DNA of 64,000 bases. It comes from Diphasiastrum complanatum. Lineage: Eukaryota > Streptophyta > Lycopodiopsida > Lycopodiales > Lycopodiaceae. Shown here piece after piece: positions 21,269-33,640 of the stretch. How positions within the stretch are numbered: the first letter of the stretch is position 1; the number at the start of each line of letters is the position of its first letter. The notes below the pieces were generated by a model, which saw only the letters and a program-made list of their open reading frames with translations, made no database searches and was not told the DNA's origin. The stretch lies in assembly GCA_029204225.1 (NCBI GenBank), contig CM055113.1, positions 25,779,462 to 25,843,461 of the forward strand, read 5' to 3'. The translations under genes and the position numbers were made by a program.

Positions 21269-21954
21269 AACACCCCCTTTATTGAACTTCTCTCGATGCT
21301 GCCTCCCATATACACAAGATTCGCACATCGATTTCAAGTGATCTTCTATGGTAGGCAACCCTGTTACCATCTCCAATTTTCTCATCAAACTGAGGCTTCC
21401 CAAGTTCAAGTGACCAAGCCTCTTATGCCACAACTTAGTTTGCGATGGAATGGACGATACGAGTCCATGTTGCTCCTTAATTGTGGCATTCAACCTGTAT
21501 ATTTTTGTATTGGCTCTCTTACTCCATCCGCAATAACTTTGAACTTTTGGTTCACATCCTTCACAAAGCAACGATCATGGGCGAATTCTACTTTCAACTT
21601 TTGATCAGTAACGACTCCAACATAAAGTAGATTTTTCTTCAAACCTGGTACATAAAGTACCTCCCTGATCATCCTGATTTTGCCATCAGGTAGTTGGATT
21701 GAAACGGTGCCTATCCCCTTGATCTTGCACACCTCACCATTTGCTTCTGAAATAGATGTTCCATTATCCAACACTTTCAAGCTACTGAACCAATTCTTGT
21801 TACCTGTCATGTGTCTTGTGGCTCCCGAGTCAATATACCATGCTTGATCATCTTGATTAGATGACAATGCAGATATGAATATGCTAGAGACTTCAATCTC
21901 ACCCTCATCGACAAGGTTACCTGCTTGTTTTGGTTTTCCCTTGCCTTGTTCCAA
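21269..21954 (-). pseudogene. Ty1/copia fragment: protease plus GAG-pre-integrase
   Basis: Minus-strand remains of copia pol. 21490-21954 encodes an aspartic protease with an intact active site (WYIDSGATRHMT). The next domain, GAG-pre-integrase with LWHKRLGHLNLGSL and the C-X2-C zinc site (CESCVYG), lies in another frame (21215-21571), so there is a frameshift. Gag, integrase core, RT and RNase H are missing. Both edges are abrupt: family-A sequence on the left and an LEA_2-like gene fragment on the right. Confidence 0.85.
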
Positions 21955-21959
21955 CAGTT

Positions 21960-22492
21960 GCTAGTTTCATGAGGGCTTGCATCTCCACAACAAAATTGAT
22001 ACTGTCACTAGCGTTGTCTGCTTTGAGAGTGTAAGCTTGAGTTTGCTTCAGCAACAAGCGTGGTTGTACTAGAACAACCCCGAAACTTATATTGCTCTTG
22101 TGTGGTAGAACGTACATAGGCAAGGTGACGTTGGCGATGGGGAGTTGCCAATAATCTAGCTCCACGTGAATCCGTTTGAAGGAAATGTCGTGCTTAGCGT
22201 TGGGATTCTTAGCATCAAACTGCAAGCTTATTGTGGCAGCAAGAGTGTGGGAGTAGTAATCGCCAAAGGCTAGCACCGACACATTCTTGCTCTGATTTGA
22301 ACTCAGTTTGTGGATGATGAGAGTGGAGATGGTGGCTCCTTGGATATGAAATGTTGGGATCTTGGGATCCACGACAATGAAAATGATCATATCGTCCAAC
22401 AAGAAACATCTCAGCCACGTCTTTATCGGAAGAAAACAAGGGCTACACACCTTCCTATAATTGGGAGTGTTCGTTACATTTAACTCTTTCAT
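21960..22492 (-). pseudogene. NHL/LEA_2-like gene fragment
   Basis: From the ATG at 22492 (MKELNVTNTPN) a frame of about 177 aa runs toward the copia fragment. Residues from about 42 resemble the LEA_2 domain of NDR1/HIN1-like proteins (VVDPKIPTFHIQG, ISLQFDAKNPNAKHDISF, HVELDYWQLPIANVTLP), which are plant membrane-anchored stress and defence proteins. The membrane helix expected between the short cytosolic head (KVCSPCFLPI) and the domain is missing, and the end is fused to copia sequence. The CT tract just upstream would be its 5' UTR. It is probably a deleted gene copy. Family assignment rests on motif resemblance only. Confidence 0.5.
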
Positions 22493-22542
<50 letters not shown>

Positions 22543-22915
22543 CAAATCTCTCGCTCTCTATTTCTAAGCATGAAAACATAACCAATACACAACACATAAA
22601 CTATGATCTTGTAAATTAAAATAACAGGACTAGGTTAAGATCCTACAAATTAGAGTAGCACAAACTAGTAAGCATCAAACATAAATCAAGATTCTGTGAA
22701 TTAGGGTAGCATGAGCTGGTAATCATGAAACATAAACGAATGGCATCACACACTCACACGCACACTCTTAACCCTAAAATCATAACACACACGAGGATAA
22801 ATAAAATAAAAAACATAGTAGAGTGCTACTCAAAACTCCCAAACCGTACGATTATATCCTATTCTAGAATGTCAGCACATGCTCCCTCCTAGAATTGGGA
22901 GTATCCGTTACCTTT

Positions 22916-23013
<98 letters not shown>

Positions 23014-23260
23014 GAAAACATAACCAATACACAACACATAAACTATGATCTTGTAAATTAAATTAATAGGACTAGGTTAAGATCCTACCAATCAGAGTAG
23101 CACAAACTAGTAAGCATGAAACGTAAATCAAGATTCTACGAATTAGGTTAGCATGAACTGGTAATCATGAAACATAAACAAATGGCATCACACACGCACA
23201 TGCACACTCTAAACCCTAAACCCAGAAAATTGTATATTGAAGGAGAAAAATTGTCAAAGT

Positions 23261-23336
<76 letters not shown>

Positions 23337-23370
23337 CATGATTTTCAGAAATTGAGCATCTGAAGCAACA
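22430..23370 (-). repeat. Gene-5'-end repeat S, minus-strand copies, with CT tracts
   Basis: Two minus-strand units of repeat S (see 35442-37221). Each has the AAACATAACCAATACACAAC side, the GTACGATTATATCC side, and a long CT tract. CT runs lie at 22495-22540, 22918-23009 and 23262-23332. The first unit leads directly into the LEA_2-like fragment, tying the repeat to the gene's promoter/5' UTR side. Confidence 0.8.
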
Positions 23371-24487
23371 TGCTCTTGGAGCTGATCTTACTTAAAAAAT
23401 GAATCCCCACCTGTAGATGTCATAGGGATAATATTGAGTGATATATATCTTCAATAATCATATATGCAAAGATTACTGAAATATTTTGACCACTTAAGCC
23501 ATGTGATGGATGTACTTGTGAACATGCATCAAAATCTCTTCTTGCTTTTTTTAATCCCTCTAGTTTTAAATAATGCATGAGAATGTTGAAGAGCACTTTT
23601 TAAATCGACTGTAGGTGGAGTTACCCTTGTTGCAAGGGCCTGTTGAGGGTATGCATGTCTTGTCGAACGAAGAAAATTGAAGCTAACCAATTATTTTGTG
23701 TTGAGATTTGTGTGTTAAATTTTCAACTTCAAGAGTAGTTCACTCTTCGGTTGATGGAACCATCATCTAGATGCCACTTGTAGATAGTACCGCTTCTTCT
23801 GGAACATTGATCTTATAAGAGCCAAGTGAGTAGCTAGTACCCGACTAACGATTGAATATGATTATTAACAGGCCCTGGTATGGAGCGGAGCGTGTTATTC
23901 TCGTCTTGTATTTAGTTCAATATTCTGGTTGTACCAAGATTATAATGCATAAACTGAAATGAAATTTGGGTGTACATTTCTAAGTAACTTGAAATACTAG
24001 CAACGTGGCCAGTGTTTTTACATAGTCTGTAGAAATACACGGAGTTTGACAACAATGTCATCTTTTTCACATTTTTCACCTATCGAGAATTGCGAGTAAA
24101 TATGCAGAATCGCATGTTTTGCATTTTCAAAGTGCCTCAAATGTTAAGGAAATGACTATGGAAAAGTGTGGGGCAACCCCAAATCAGATTTAAGGACACT
24201 GTCGGGTTTTTTGCAAAATGCCGACACTATCGCCTTTTTGCGACACCTTCGCCTGTGGCAATTTTAGTTCATTTTTGCAGAGTGACAATTTTGGTTCATT
24301 TATGCAGACAGACTGTTTATGACCAATTTCCACCACTTATCAGCAATCAATTCATGAGAAAAAAACTGGATGGATGTCAGCGAACAGTAGCCAACTGGCA
24401 ATTGCATTTGACGACCTAATTTCCTAGTATATATAGCTTTTCATATTCACATTATAAAAGAAACTTAGAAGAAGCATTTGAATAGTT

Positions 24488-24490
<3 letters not shown>
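23371..24490. other. No gene recognised
   Basis: About 1.1 kb of AT-rich sequence. The only ORFs are short (for example 24168-24419) and featureless. A small C-rich repeated phrase (tcgccttttt / tcgcctgtgg) occurs near 24230-24260. Confidence 0.5.

Positions 24491-24568
<78 letters not shown>
24491..24568. repeat. (TC)n microsatellite
   Basis: About 39 uninterrupted TC dinucleotides. Confidence 0.95.
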
Positions 24569-24572
<4 letters not shown>

Positions 24573-25127
24573 CTGCGAGCTTGAACACTCTTGAGCATTC
24601 TAGCTCATGTCTTAGAGTTGTTTTAGAGATTGCTATTGTGTTACTGCTTTTCATCATTGCATCTTTTTTAGACTTTCATTTTAGCTGCTAAGAGATAGCA
24701 TAGAGTACGTGGCTTTCATCGGCAATTTATTGTACTCATTTACTTCTGTTTCATTTTCATACTAAATCAATACTATCTTTTATTGCGTTCAGCTTCGTTT
24801 CAGAATGTATGCGTTTATATAGTTCTTTTGCGACTAATTATTTGTCTAGTGATTCGCAACAAATTATTTGTCTGATAATTCAACGCATTATTGTGTGGCT
24901 TTATTGTATTGATGATTTCAAGGTTAGTTACTATAAGATCAAACGTGATTTATATCACTATTGTTTTGTTTGAAATTGATAGGCGTAGTCATGCATAGAG
25001 AAAGAGAAAGATAGTTAATTCCGCTGCACACGAAAAGATTTCTTTCTAGACATTCGAATCATTTTCATTCGAGTTCGTTTCTTTTCGAGTTCGACCTATC
25101 CTTCACACACCTATCTTTCACGCAATT
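24569..25127. other. Unclassified sequence before the copia relic
   Basis: AT-rich, no ORF of note. Similarity to copia gag begins at about 25120, so the 5' end of that element has been lost or replaced. Confidence 0.4.
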
Positions 25128-27895
25128 ATGACATTGCATTCAAGCTTGCCCTCTACATATGAGAACTGGGTGATGATCATATCAACAAACTCAGATTTAA
25201 CTCTTACTAGAGTTATCACTATGTTGCTGCAAGAAGACAATAGAATAAGTCAAGACACTTTGTCTACTTCCTCCTCTCAGGCTCTATATGTCAACAAAGG
25301 CTCTAAGCGATAGAAGCAGAAAAGCTCCAAGAAGGCTGCAATGAATCAAAAATAGACTCAAAGTCAAGAACAATCATCAAATCCCCAGTCGAAGAAGAAG
25401 ATGTTTTGTAGGTATTGCAAGCGCAATAACTATGAAATCAAGGATTGCCGAATTCTCCAAGCGAAGAATGCAGCCAAGCAACTTGATCAACAAGGAAACG
25501 AAGTTTCATCATCTCCCCAGGTTGAAGTGGACGAAGGCGCATTCATGGTCAAAGATCAAAGCACAATTTTGGATGATTCATGGTTTCTGGGTTCTAGAGC
25601 AACTCAACACATGACCAATCATCGTGAGATTTTCAACTCCTACATGCCTTACAGCATGAAGAAATTTGTTCATCTTGGTGACAATAGTACTCACACTACT
25701 AAAGGTGAAGGTACTGTAAGATTACGATACTAGCATAATCAATTCAAATTACTATCAAAGGTCTTATATGTTTCAAAACTCTCTACAAATATGCTATTAG
25801 TAAGTAGAATTATAGATTTAGGTCATAAGCTAGAATTTGAATCTGATCAATGCAAAATTATTGATAGGAGTAATAAGATCCTTGCACTCGGCAAGAGGCA
25901 GGATTACTTATATAGATTGGCACATTGTTATTTTGAGTCTAGTCAAGTCTTGAAAACCTCTGTTCTAGTCAATAAAGCATTACTATGGCATCATCGCTTA
26001 GGACACTTGAATTATGCATATGTTTTGAACATGTCCAGACAATCCGTGGTTCTTGATCCCGACTATCCTTCTGGTAAGGTCGATCTCCCTGTCTATCATA
26101 GCTGCATCTTTGGAAGGTAGGCTAAGATTCCTTTTAGATCAAGCCACAGGCATGCAGCAAAAGATCTATTAGATGTTGTTCATATAGATATATGTGGACC
26201 TATGCAAACTCCTTCATTTCTAGATGCAAAGTATTTCATTACTTTTATTGATGAATTCTCTAGAAGAACAACTGTTTATTTCATTAAACAGAAATGAGAG
26301 GCTTTCATCAAATTCAGACAATTCAAAGAGCATGCTAAGAATCAAACTGGAAAACGAATCAAAGCACTGAGTTCAGATAACGGGAGAGAATACATCTCCA
26401 CCGAACTCAAGGAGTATTGCCTTAACAACGACATTGAGCAACAATACATTACCTCCTATTCTCCTCAATCAAATGGTCTTGCTGAGAGAAAGAACAGAAC
26501 CTTAGTTGAATCAACAAAGTGCATGTTATCACATGCGACACTTTCGAAGTCCTTATGAGCTGGATTGTTTCAACAACAACCTATATTCAAAACAGATGTC
26601 CTACTAAAGGTCTCTCAGACAAAACACCATTCGAAGTTTGGACAGGTTCCAAACCTTCTTTATCAAACTTATGAGTTTTTGGATGTACTGCTTTTGTGCA
26701 GATTCCTCATGATCTCAGAAAGAAACTCAACTTCTAGAGTACCAAATGTGTTTTCATCAACTACATTACTTCATCATATCAAGCCTACAACTTGTTTGAT
26801 CCCATCGAGTTGAAGATATTTACTAGTTGGGATGTCATCTTCATTGAAGATCAGTTTCAAGACCTCAAAGGAAAAGGAAGTCTCCATGTAGCCGACCTAT
26901 CAGATTCTCTTGACACATTGAACTTTCCAGTTCCTCAGTCAACTATTCCCATTGAAGGTCCAAGCTCTTTTTCTTTTGACGAACAACAAATCAACGGTGA
27001 ATTAGAAGTTGATGATGTTACAGATCAGCAACTACAGTATGATGGAAATGATCAACTTCCTCTATTACCCAGAAGATCATCAAGGACTAGCAGATCACAT
27101 GTGAGGTATATCAACGACTCTATTTGGAAATACATCAAATGGATGTATAGACAACATATCTTATGGAGTTATCGAAGAAGACATTTACATGGTGCAATCA
27201 TGTGTGTAAATTCCATAAGGCAATTTATGGCTTGAAGCAATATGCTCGAGCATGGTTTCAAAGGATCAATACTTTTCTTATTGATCACGTCTACACACCT
27301 ACCTCTTCAGATTCAAATGTTTATTTCAAAGTAGTGCAATAGTCTTTTACCGTTATCACTTTATACATGGATGATACATTGCTCTTCAACAATAGTACCA
27401 ATCTGATAAAAGAGGAGAAGATGATGCTATCTTTCAAATTCGACATGACCAATATGGACGAAGCTCATTTCTGCCTTGGTATACAAATCCACAGAGACGA
27501 AAAATAGAAGGTGGTCTACATTACACAACAGAGGTACATCTACAACATGTTAGTCAGATATAATCTGATTAATTGCAAGTTAGCTCTCTCACCAATGGAA
27601 CCAGGTCTCAAATTTTCAAAGGACCAGTGTCCCCAAACAATTCATGAGAAGCAGCAGATGCGTGAGTATTCTTACCATTCTATTATAGGATCTCTTATGT
27701 ACGCCATGATCTGTACCATGCCAGACATAGCTTTTGCAGTCAGCTCTCTCAATCAATTTATGACTAATCTTGGTGTAACACATTGGAAGGCTCTTATCAG
27801 AGTCATGAGATATCTTTGAGCCATATATATGAACAACTTCTCTTGTTTTTTAGAGGACTCTTGTGCTATTTTTTATGCAAGAACTAGCATTGATT
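25128..27895 (+). pseudogene. Decayed Ty1/copia element (gag to RT/RNase H)
   Basis: Plus-strand copia remains in order. Gag tail at 25128-25310; zinc knuckle at 25404-25445 (CRYCKRNNYEIKDC, with the metal-binding His replaced by Tyr); protease at about 25577, where the expected DSGAT reads GSRAT. GAG-pre-integrase follows (LLWHHRLGHLNYAY, about 25980), then integrase core (VHIDICGP, LSSDNGREY, NGLAERKNRT; about 26180-26510). RT remnants include LYMDDTLLF at about 27361, then TMPDIAFAVSSLNQF. Stops and frameshifts are frequent, the active-site changes are disabling, and no LTRs are recognised. It is old and closely related to the relic at 44856-46488. Confidence 0.9.
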
Positions 27896-28276
27896 AAAAT
27901 CGCTCTCACGTTTTGTGCTACATATTCTAATTCATAATGTGCATGTATACGTATTCTTTTACAAAAAAATATTTACATTTGGACATGTGCAACTTCAGTT
28001 TTCCTCTGCAAGGAAGGCATAGCCTCTGCAAATGCCATCTTTCTCGTCGTCATCCCCCCGATGCTGCCACCAATCCCCACAGCCATCACTATTATCCCCT
28101 CCTCCTATGCAAGTTCTTGATCAAGCTGCTCCTCTTGCTCTTGATCAACATGCACATGCAACTATAGGTACTTTGTGAAATTTGAATGCAATGCAATCCT
28201 ATTTAAACTACACAAGTAATTTGTGAAAGTTTAATGCAATGTAATCCTATTTTAACTAAAGAGTAGTTTCAACTAA
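27896..28276. other. No gene recognised
   Basis: Short AT-rich gap between the copia relic and repeat S, with a C-rich patch at about 28040-28120 and a local duplication of a phrase around gtgaaatttgaatgcaatgc (28170-28250). Confidence 0.45.
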
Positions 28277-28588
28277 AACCGTACGGTTTGGGAGTTTTGA
28301 TTAGCACTCTACTATGTCCTTTTTTTTTTTTTATCCTCGTGTGTGTTATGGTTTTAGAGTTTAGAGTGTGCATGTGCGTGTGTGATGCCCATCATTTACG
28401 TTTCATGATTACCATTTCATGCTACCCTAATTCGCAGAACCTTGACTTATGTTTCATGCTTACTAGTTTGTGCTACTCTGATTTGTAGGATCTTAACCTA
28501 GTCTTGTTATGTTAATTTACAAGATCATAGTTTATGTGTTGTGTATTGGTTAGGTTTTCATGCTTAGAAATAGAGAATGAGAGATTTG

Positions 28589-28634
<46 letters not shown>

Positions 28635-28845
28635 ATGAAGGAGTTAAAGATAACCAAGACTCCCAATTCTAGGAAGGTGTGTAGCCCTTGTTTTCTTCCG
28701 ATATAGGTGTGTTTCAAATGTTTTTTGTTGGACAATAACTTCCATAAGAAAGCCCAAATGCCATAGGGAGGGAGCATGAGGCGACATTCTGGAATAGAAT
28801 ATAACCGTACGGTTGGGGAGTTTTGATTAGCACTCTACTCTGGCA
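28277..28845 (+). repeat. Gene-5'-end repeat S, isolated unit
   Basis: One full plus-strand unit and the start of another: ccgtacggtttgggag, gggttta-like stretch, (GA)n at 28590-28632, then ATGAAGGAGTTAAAG with a reading frame through KVCSPCFLPI ending in a stop. Same structure as the array at 35442-37221. Confidence 0.82.
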
Positions 28846-29301
28846 ACTAATCAACACACACATATTTATAAAGTTTATGAACGGATCACATTCGAAATTT
28901 GCCTTTGCTTAGGATCATGCAAAAGATAATAAATAACTTTTGCTTTTTGCTCATGCAATTTGCACTTCGACATACTAATTTTGAAATGGCAACAATGCAT
29001 GTTACTTTAGTAGCCCTCTTGGGTAATGAGCATTTAACCAATTGGGAAAAAACAAAATTGAGACACATATGTTCTTATTCTTAGACGCCTGCAAGAGACT
29101 ACCCTTGCTCTTTCCTTAACGCTGAAAAAATAGTCGCAAATGCACATTCATTCAGGTAAGGTGAACTTGGTGCATGTTTCTTTATGGGAGTTTCAACACG
29201 CCCCCTATAATAATGGATAGACTAAGTCAAGCAACTGACTTAGTTGCTCTATTCCACAACATTAGACGCGAATTCCTCTGCCCCAAGTCTTCACGAGCCC
29301 T

Positions 29302-29309
29302 TATAAATA
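29302..29309 (+). promoter_or_regulatory. Probable TATA box of GH18 copy B
   Basis: TATAAATA 190 bp upstream of the ATG at 29492, conserved with copy A. Confidence 0.5.
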
Positions 29310-29491
29310 AAATGTGCTCTTCCCTACTGTCATTCACAAATTCCCAAGCAGAATTGCACTGCACTGCACTGCTCTGCTCCATCTCATAATTCATATCCCC
29401 TCGACGTCTCATCTGTGAGCCCACAATTCGTCAACATACCATATATACATACAGCACTACTCTAGTAAAGGCTGATTCAGAAATTATTCCG

Positions 29492-30100
29492 ATGGCACAG
29501 AGGCGAGGAATTCAACTTCCCCGGGTTTCAGCTATGCAACCTGTGCTGCTGATGATACTATGTATGATGGCCATCAACGCGGCCTATGCGCTCAGACAGT
29601 TCCCTGGGACAGGAGGTCGTGCACTCCTCTAATTCACGGCAACCTCATCGTAGATTACATTGGCGCCTCTGGAGCATCAGACCTACAGTTCACGGATCTC
29701 CCTATCTCTGCCTCCTTACAATACATCTTACCGCTGTCCTTCGCCATCGATGCAGACGCATCGGGCAACACTCAGAATGGTAACTTCAATGCCTTTTGGG
29801 CTTCCAGTCTCACTCCTCAGTCTGCACAGAGCTTCAAACAGAGCAATCCCAACGTCAAGCTTCTTGTCAGCCTCGCAGGCTTCTCCCAATTCCTCTCAGA
29901 CGGCACCACCAGGAATGTCGACTGGTACGACCCCCCCAGCACCGACACTTGGATCAGCAATGCAGTCAGCTCCATCTCCAACCTCGTCTCTCAGTACTCG
30001 CTGGACGGCGTCGACGTCGACTACGAGAACTTTCCCACCTCTGCCACCTTCACCACGTGCATCGGTGGTCTCATCTCCCAGCTCAAGAGCTCTGGAACTA
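29492..30100 (+). pseudogene. GH18 chitinase-like gene, copy B, truncated
   Basis: From the ATG at 29492 the frame encodes the signal peptide but stops after 46 codons at TAA 29630-29632 (CAA in copy A). A 4-nt deletion next to it shifts the frame. Downstream, the GH18 core including DGVDVDYE reads open up to 30100. There an 807-bp deletion relative to copy C joins the gene to its own 3' flank at a shared acta. The C-terminal third and the stop region are gone. Three independent lesions make this copy certainly non-functional. Confidence 0.92.
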
Positions 30101-30975
30101 CAGATCAGAAAACACTGGATGCAACATCTTATAATATATGGCTAACACACAAAATAAGCTCAAAATCTTAAAAATATTCTATCTGATTCCGAATCAGAAA
30201 AACAGTAACATTCAAAGGATGTTGATCGCTATTAACTTCTATCACCGCCAACATCCACGAACTACCAATTTGTTTGCAGATCATTCACGATCCACGTTCA
30301 TTCTTTCTTGCCATAAAATCATCACATACACAACCAGCATTCAATTGTATACCTATGATCGTTTTGTAGTCCACAAATTAAAATTACTTCTGCAGACGGG
30401 AAATTTGAAAGAGTCCTTCCTACTGTGCTTGATTGAAGTTCAAGCCCCAAATGTTGATAAAGTAATTTGCTAATTAGAAGTCATGACGTTGTCCATATAT
30501 TAGTTGTCTAGTCTGCATTTTATATATGAATTTCTAATTGACTTCTATTCTAGCAATAAGTCCCATGTTGGAAGGCGTTAGGATAGGACTTGGATGTCCA
30601 TATATTTGAGAGCTTCTAATAAACTTATAAAGCATTGGGTAGCTAGTTTAAAAGACTCCCCATCAACCAACCCATGAATAGTTTTTAGAAAAAGAAATAG
30701 AGTTTTTAGAGAAAGAAATGCCCAAGGATGCCCAAATTTAGGTGTGGGCAACTATAATCTATGTTCATATTAATATGGGAGTTTGTGCACATTAGTTTAT
30801 TTATATTAGTGTATGGAAAATTGCTCTTCCTTGTAACAAGTTATAAAAATGTTAGGAAAAGATGTGAGTATCATTCAAACCACACTTTACTATACTATCA
30901 AGCTCTCGCATCACAATATCTTTCAAGCATTCATGAACAATAATTTTGCAAACAAAGTATTTGCAATCATCACTT

Positions 30976-31580
30976 CATTCTTTACTTGCCATAAAAATCA
31001 TCACATGCACAACTTTTGCACCTACTAAATTGCATGCCTACGGTCTCTTGTAGTCCACAAAGAAGCACACATCCAATAAAGTAGTGCATGTTATAATTGC
31101 TTGAGCTCAAGTTCATATATACATATACAATTTATATATAGAAGATTAACTAATTAACACAAAAAGGGCAATAATTGTGACTACTTGGAATTGAACACAT
31201 TTATATACTTGCTCACATTGTTGAGGAACTACAAATTTATCACTTGACTAATATGTCCAATGCTTAGTGGAGTCAATAACAAAATAGTTGTCCTCAACTT
31301 TCACCGCATGTCATCAGGACCATTACAAATAATCTTAAATAGTTTCAATTACATCAAATTTAAAAAGTTTGAATTGCCTAAATCCAATTTCCAAGATATC
31401 ATTGACCGTCCCACAATATTGTGCTTGGTCAACTCCCTTGAGTAATATTTGTCGTGACTCCACAGTCATATGTGTTTCTATTTTTATAAATGTGCTCCAC
31501 AAGAAAATGTCATCCATGCATATTGTATTTTTGTACTAAAAAAAAAATAACAAAAGGTATCAGTGAAATAAATTTTGATC
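30976..31580. other. Unclassified; includes a diverged flank duplicate
   Basis: 30978-31085 is a diverged second copy of 30296-30385 (cattcttt.cttgccataaaa, tgtagtccacaaa). The rest is AT-rich without a supported gene. Confidence 0.5.
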
Positions 31581-31736
31581 GATAATATATGTCAAGATGC
31601 ATTGAACATGTAAAGTACATAAAAGTACTAGTTAAGCATGTGAGTGGTTTATTAGATTGATAATATATGTCAAGATGTGTTGAACATGTAAAATACATAA
31701 AAGTACTAGTTAAGCATGTCAGTGGTTTATTAGATA
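31581..31736. repeat. 78-bp tandem duplication
   Basis: Two copies of a 78-bp unit beginning gataatatatgtcaagatg at 31581 and 31659, differing at a few bases. Confidence 0.9.
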
Positions 31737-31770
31737 TGGCTAACTTTAAAATGGCATCCCCTTACAAATT

Positions 31771-31919
<149 letters not shown>

Positions 31920-31920
31920 C

Positions 31921-32400
31921 AAAAACACAAATAATCCTTCTTTTCCCAAAAAGACACAGATCATCCTTCTTTTCATTCTTCTTTTCCCAAACCATGAGGA
32001 ATATAATGATCCTCCATGGTAGAGACTATGAATTCTTGCACTAGCCACCCTTCCACCATGATGCCCTAGGCCTTACCCTTCGCCTTACAAAGCCTTTCAA
32101 TGTTTTCATAAATCACTCTAGAAGAAAACATCAATCAGTTGTGGATGATGCTTGTATTGATAATATCATGAGATTAATATTACATCACAAATAAATGATA
32201 CTAATAGACTATGATCAGCTAAAAGCTAACTTATCAAGGCACATTGCCACTATTGTTGAGTTCTATCTTGCCCCATTGATCTCTTTGGGTGAAATTTATT
32301 TTTATAAGTGTTGGGGAGAAAATATGTGTAGTAGAGTCAAAGGGAATGCAAAGAAACTCAATAGAGAAGGAACTATAATCAGTGAATTGGACAATTTTGT
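31921..32400. repeat. Duplicated segment R, copy 1
   Basis: Strong match to 50497-50935 (shared phrases such as ccaccatgatgccctagg and aatgcaaagaaactcaa). It lies the same way downstream of the GH18 copy in both blocks. A 76-aa ORF (32195-32425) is broken in the other copy, which argues against a gene. Confidence 0.75.
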
Positions 32401-33159
32401 TGAGATTGACTATAATTATAAGTGAAGCTTTGAAGTGATGGACTTTGATGAGAATGTGACATTTTTTTTTTTGCTGTCAAGAAGGATGCTGGAAAGAAAC
32501 TGAATTGTGGATGCGTGATTGACATTCAAGAAGGCTTAAATGATTGTGGCTCAATTTTCTTGAAAGCGTTTACTGAGAAGAATAGTAAAATACCGAGATC
32601 GATGCTAGCGTGCTAGATTATGATATAAGTTTGATGAAAGCGAGTGCTCACAAGAATGTGAATTCATGTTATGGATTCAATTGGATTGTGCATGATGATG
32701 ATTCACATAATACATCCCACCAAGACATCGTTGAGAGTTTTACAAAGGCCAAATTTCGAACTAGAAACGATACAACCTTTATTTCCAAGAAAAAAACCCA
32801 GCTAAGAAAGACGTGTGCACCTCAGAACAGAGAGTTGCAAGCAGATACTTTCAAAGAGGACAATCTCCTCTCGTGCACTGATGTGATATCAGCCTCTTCT
32901 TATGCGATATCGATTCAATGCGCACCCGATCATAATCATTCACGCGCGATGAAGCGTTATCAGCATCTTCCAACGGAATATCGAATCAACGCATGTCTTG
33001 TTCAAAAGTCCTCGACGTGAGACTCACTCGTTCCAACTTTTAACCTTTGATGATTCATTAGAGAAAATTTGAGCACAAAAGGGGCCTTTCAAAAAGATAC
33101 CTTTTATTTTTTTTCTCAAAAGTTTCTTTCACATGGTCCAATCAAAACACTCAAATTTG
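32401..33159. other. Unknown ORF relic 32610-33020
   Basis: A plus-strand frame of 136 aa (MLDYDISLMKAS...) with no recognised domain. Preceding frames contain stops. Possibly a broken element or gene; I cannot assign it. Confidence 0.3.
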
Positions 33160-33420
33160 AACCACAACTCAAATTGAGAAGATTATGGTGCCATTAGATT
33201 ACGGTGTCACACCGGTCAACTGCGCTTGAAAGAGGTATTGGGTTGACCAAGTGTTGACCAACCAAAACTATGACTGGCCATAACTTCTTCATCGCAGCTT
33301 AGAACTGGGTCATCTTGAGTGTCATTGAAAAGCTCTCGTTGAGGGCTTTCTAATGGCACCATAATTGTCTCAATCCGAGTTGTCGTTCAAAAGTTATGAT
33401 TTTTTTTAGTCACAGACTAT
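33160..33420. repeat. Dispersed repeat, copy 1 (aaaagctct.gtcgagggcttt type)
   Basis: Matches 40470-40600 in the same orientation (gaaaagctct, gagggcttt, aatggca, cgtctcaat, gttcaaaagtt) and more weakly 40255-40330. Function unknown; ends fall in unclassified sequence. Confidence 0.6.
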
Positions 33421-33640
33421 ATTACCCACATAATAGCTAATCATCGAAGACTGTGTGGCCAGGACTGCGGGCCAAAAAAAAGATTTTATTTTAGTATTTT
33501 ACATTGCCAAAAAATTGTCATCCTATGTGGCAATCCTTATAAAGCCCTTTCCAAGGCCAAATTTTCTCTAATGTTGGTTCATCCAATTTTATTACAATAA
33601 TGATCTTTCCATTTTCTTTATGTTCGTCTAGTTTATAGAA

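Larger units (their letters stand above)
28903..30975 (+). repeat. Segmental duplication, copy B (GH18 block)
   Basis: Matches block C from tttgcttaggatcatgc (46488) onward and block A in reverse. It lacks repeat X and the solo LTR found in block C, so it shows the pre-insertion sequence at both places. Further downstream 31921-32400 also matches block C (50497-50935), so the original duplicated segment was at least 3.5 kb. Confidence 0.85.
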
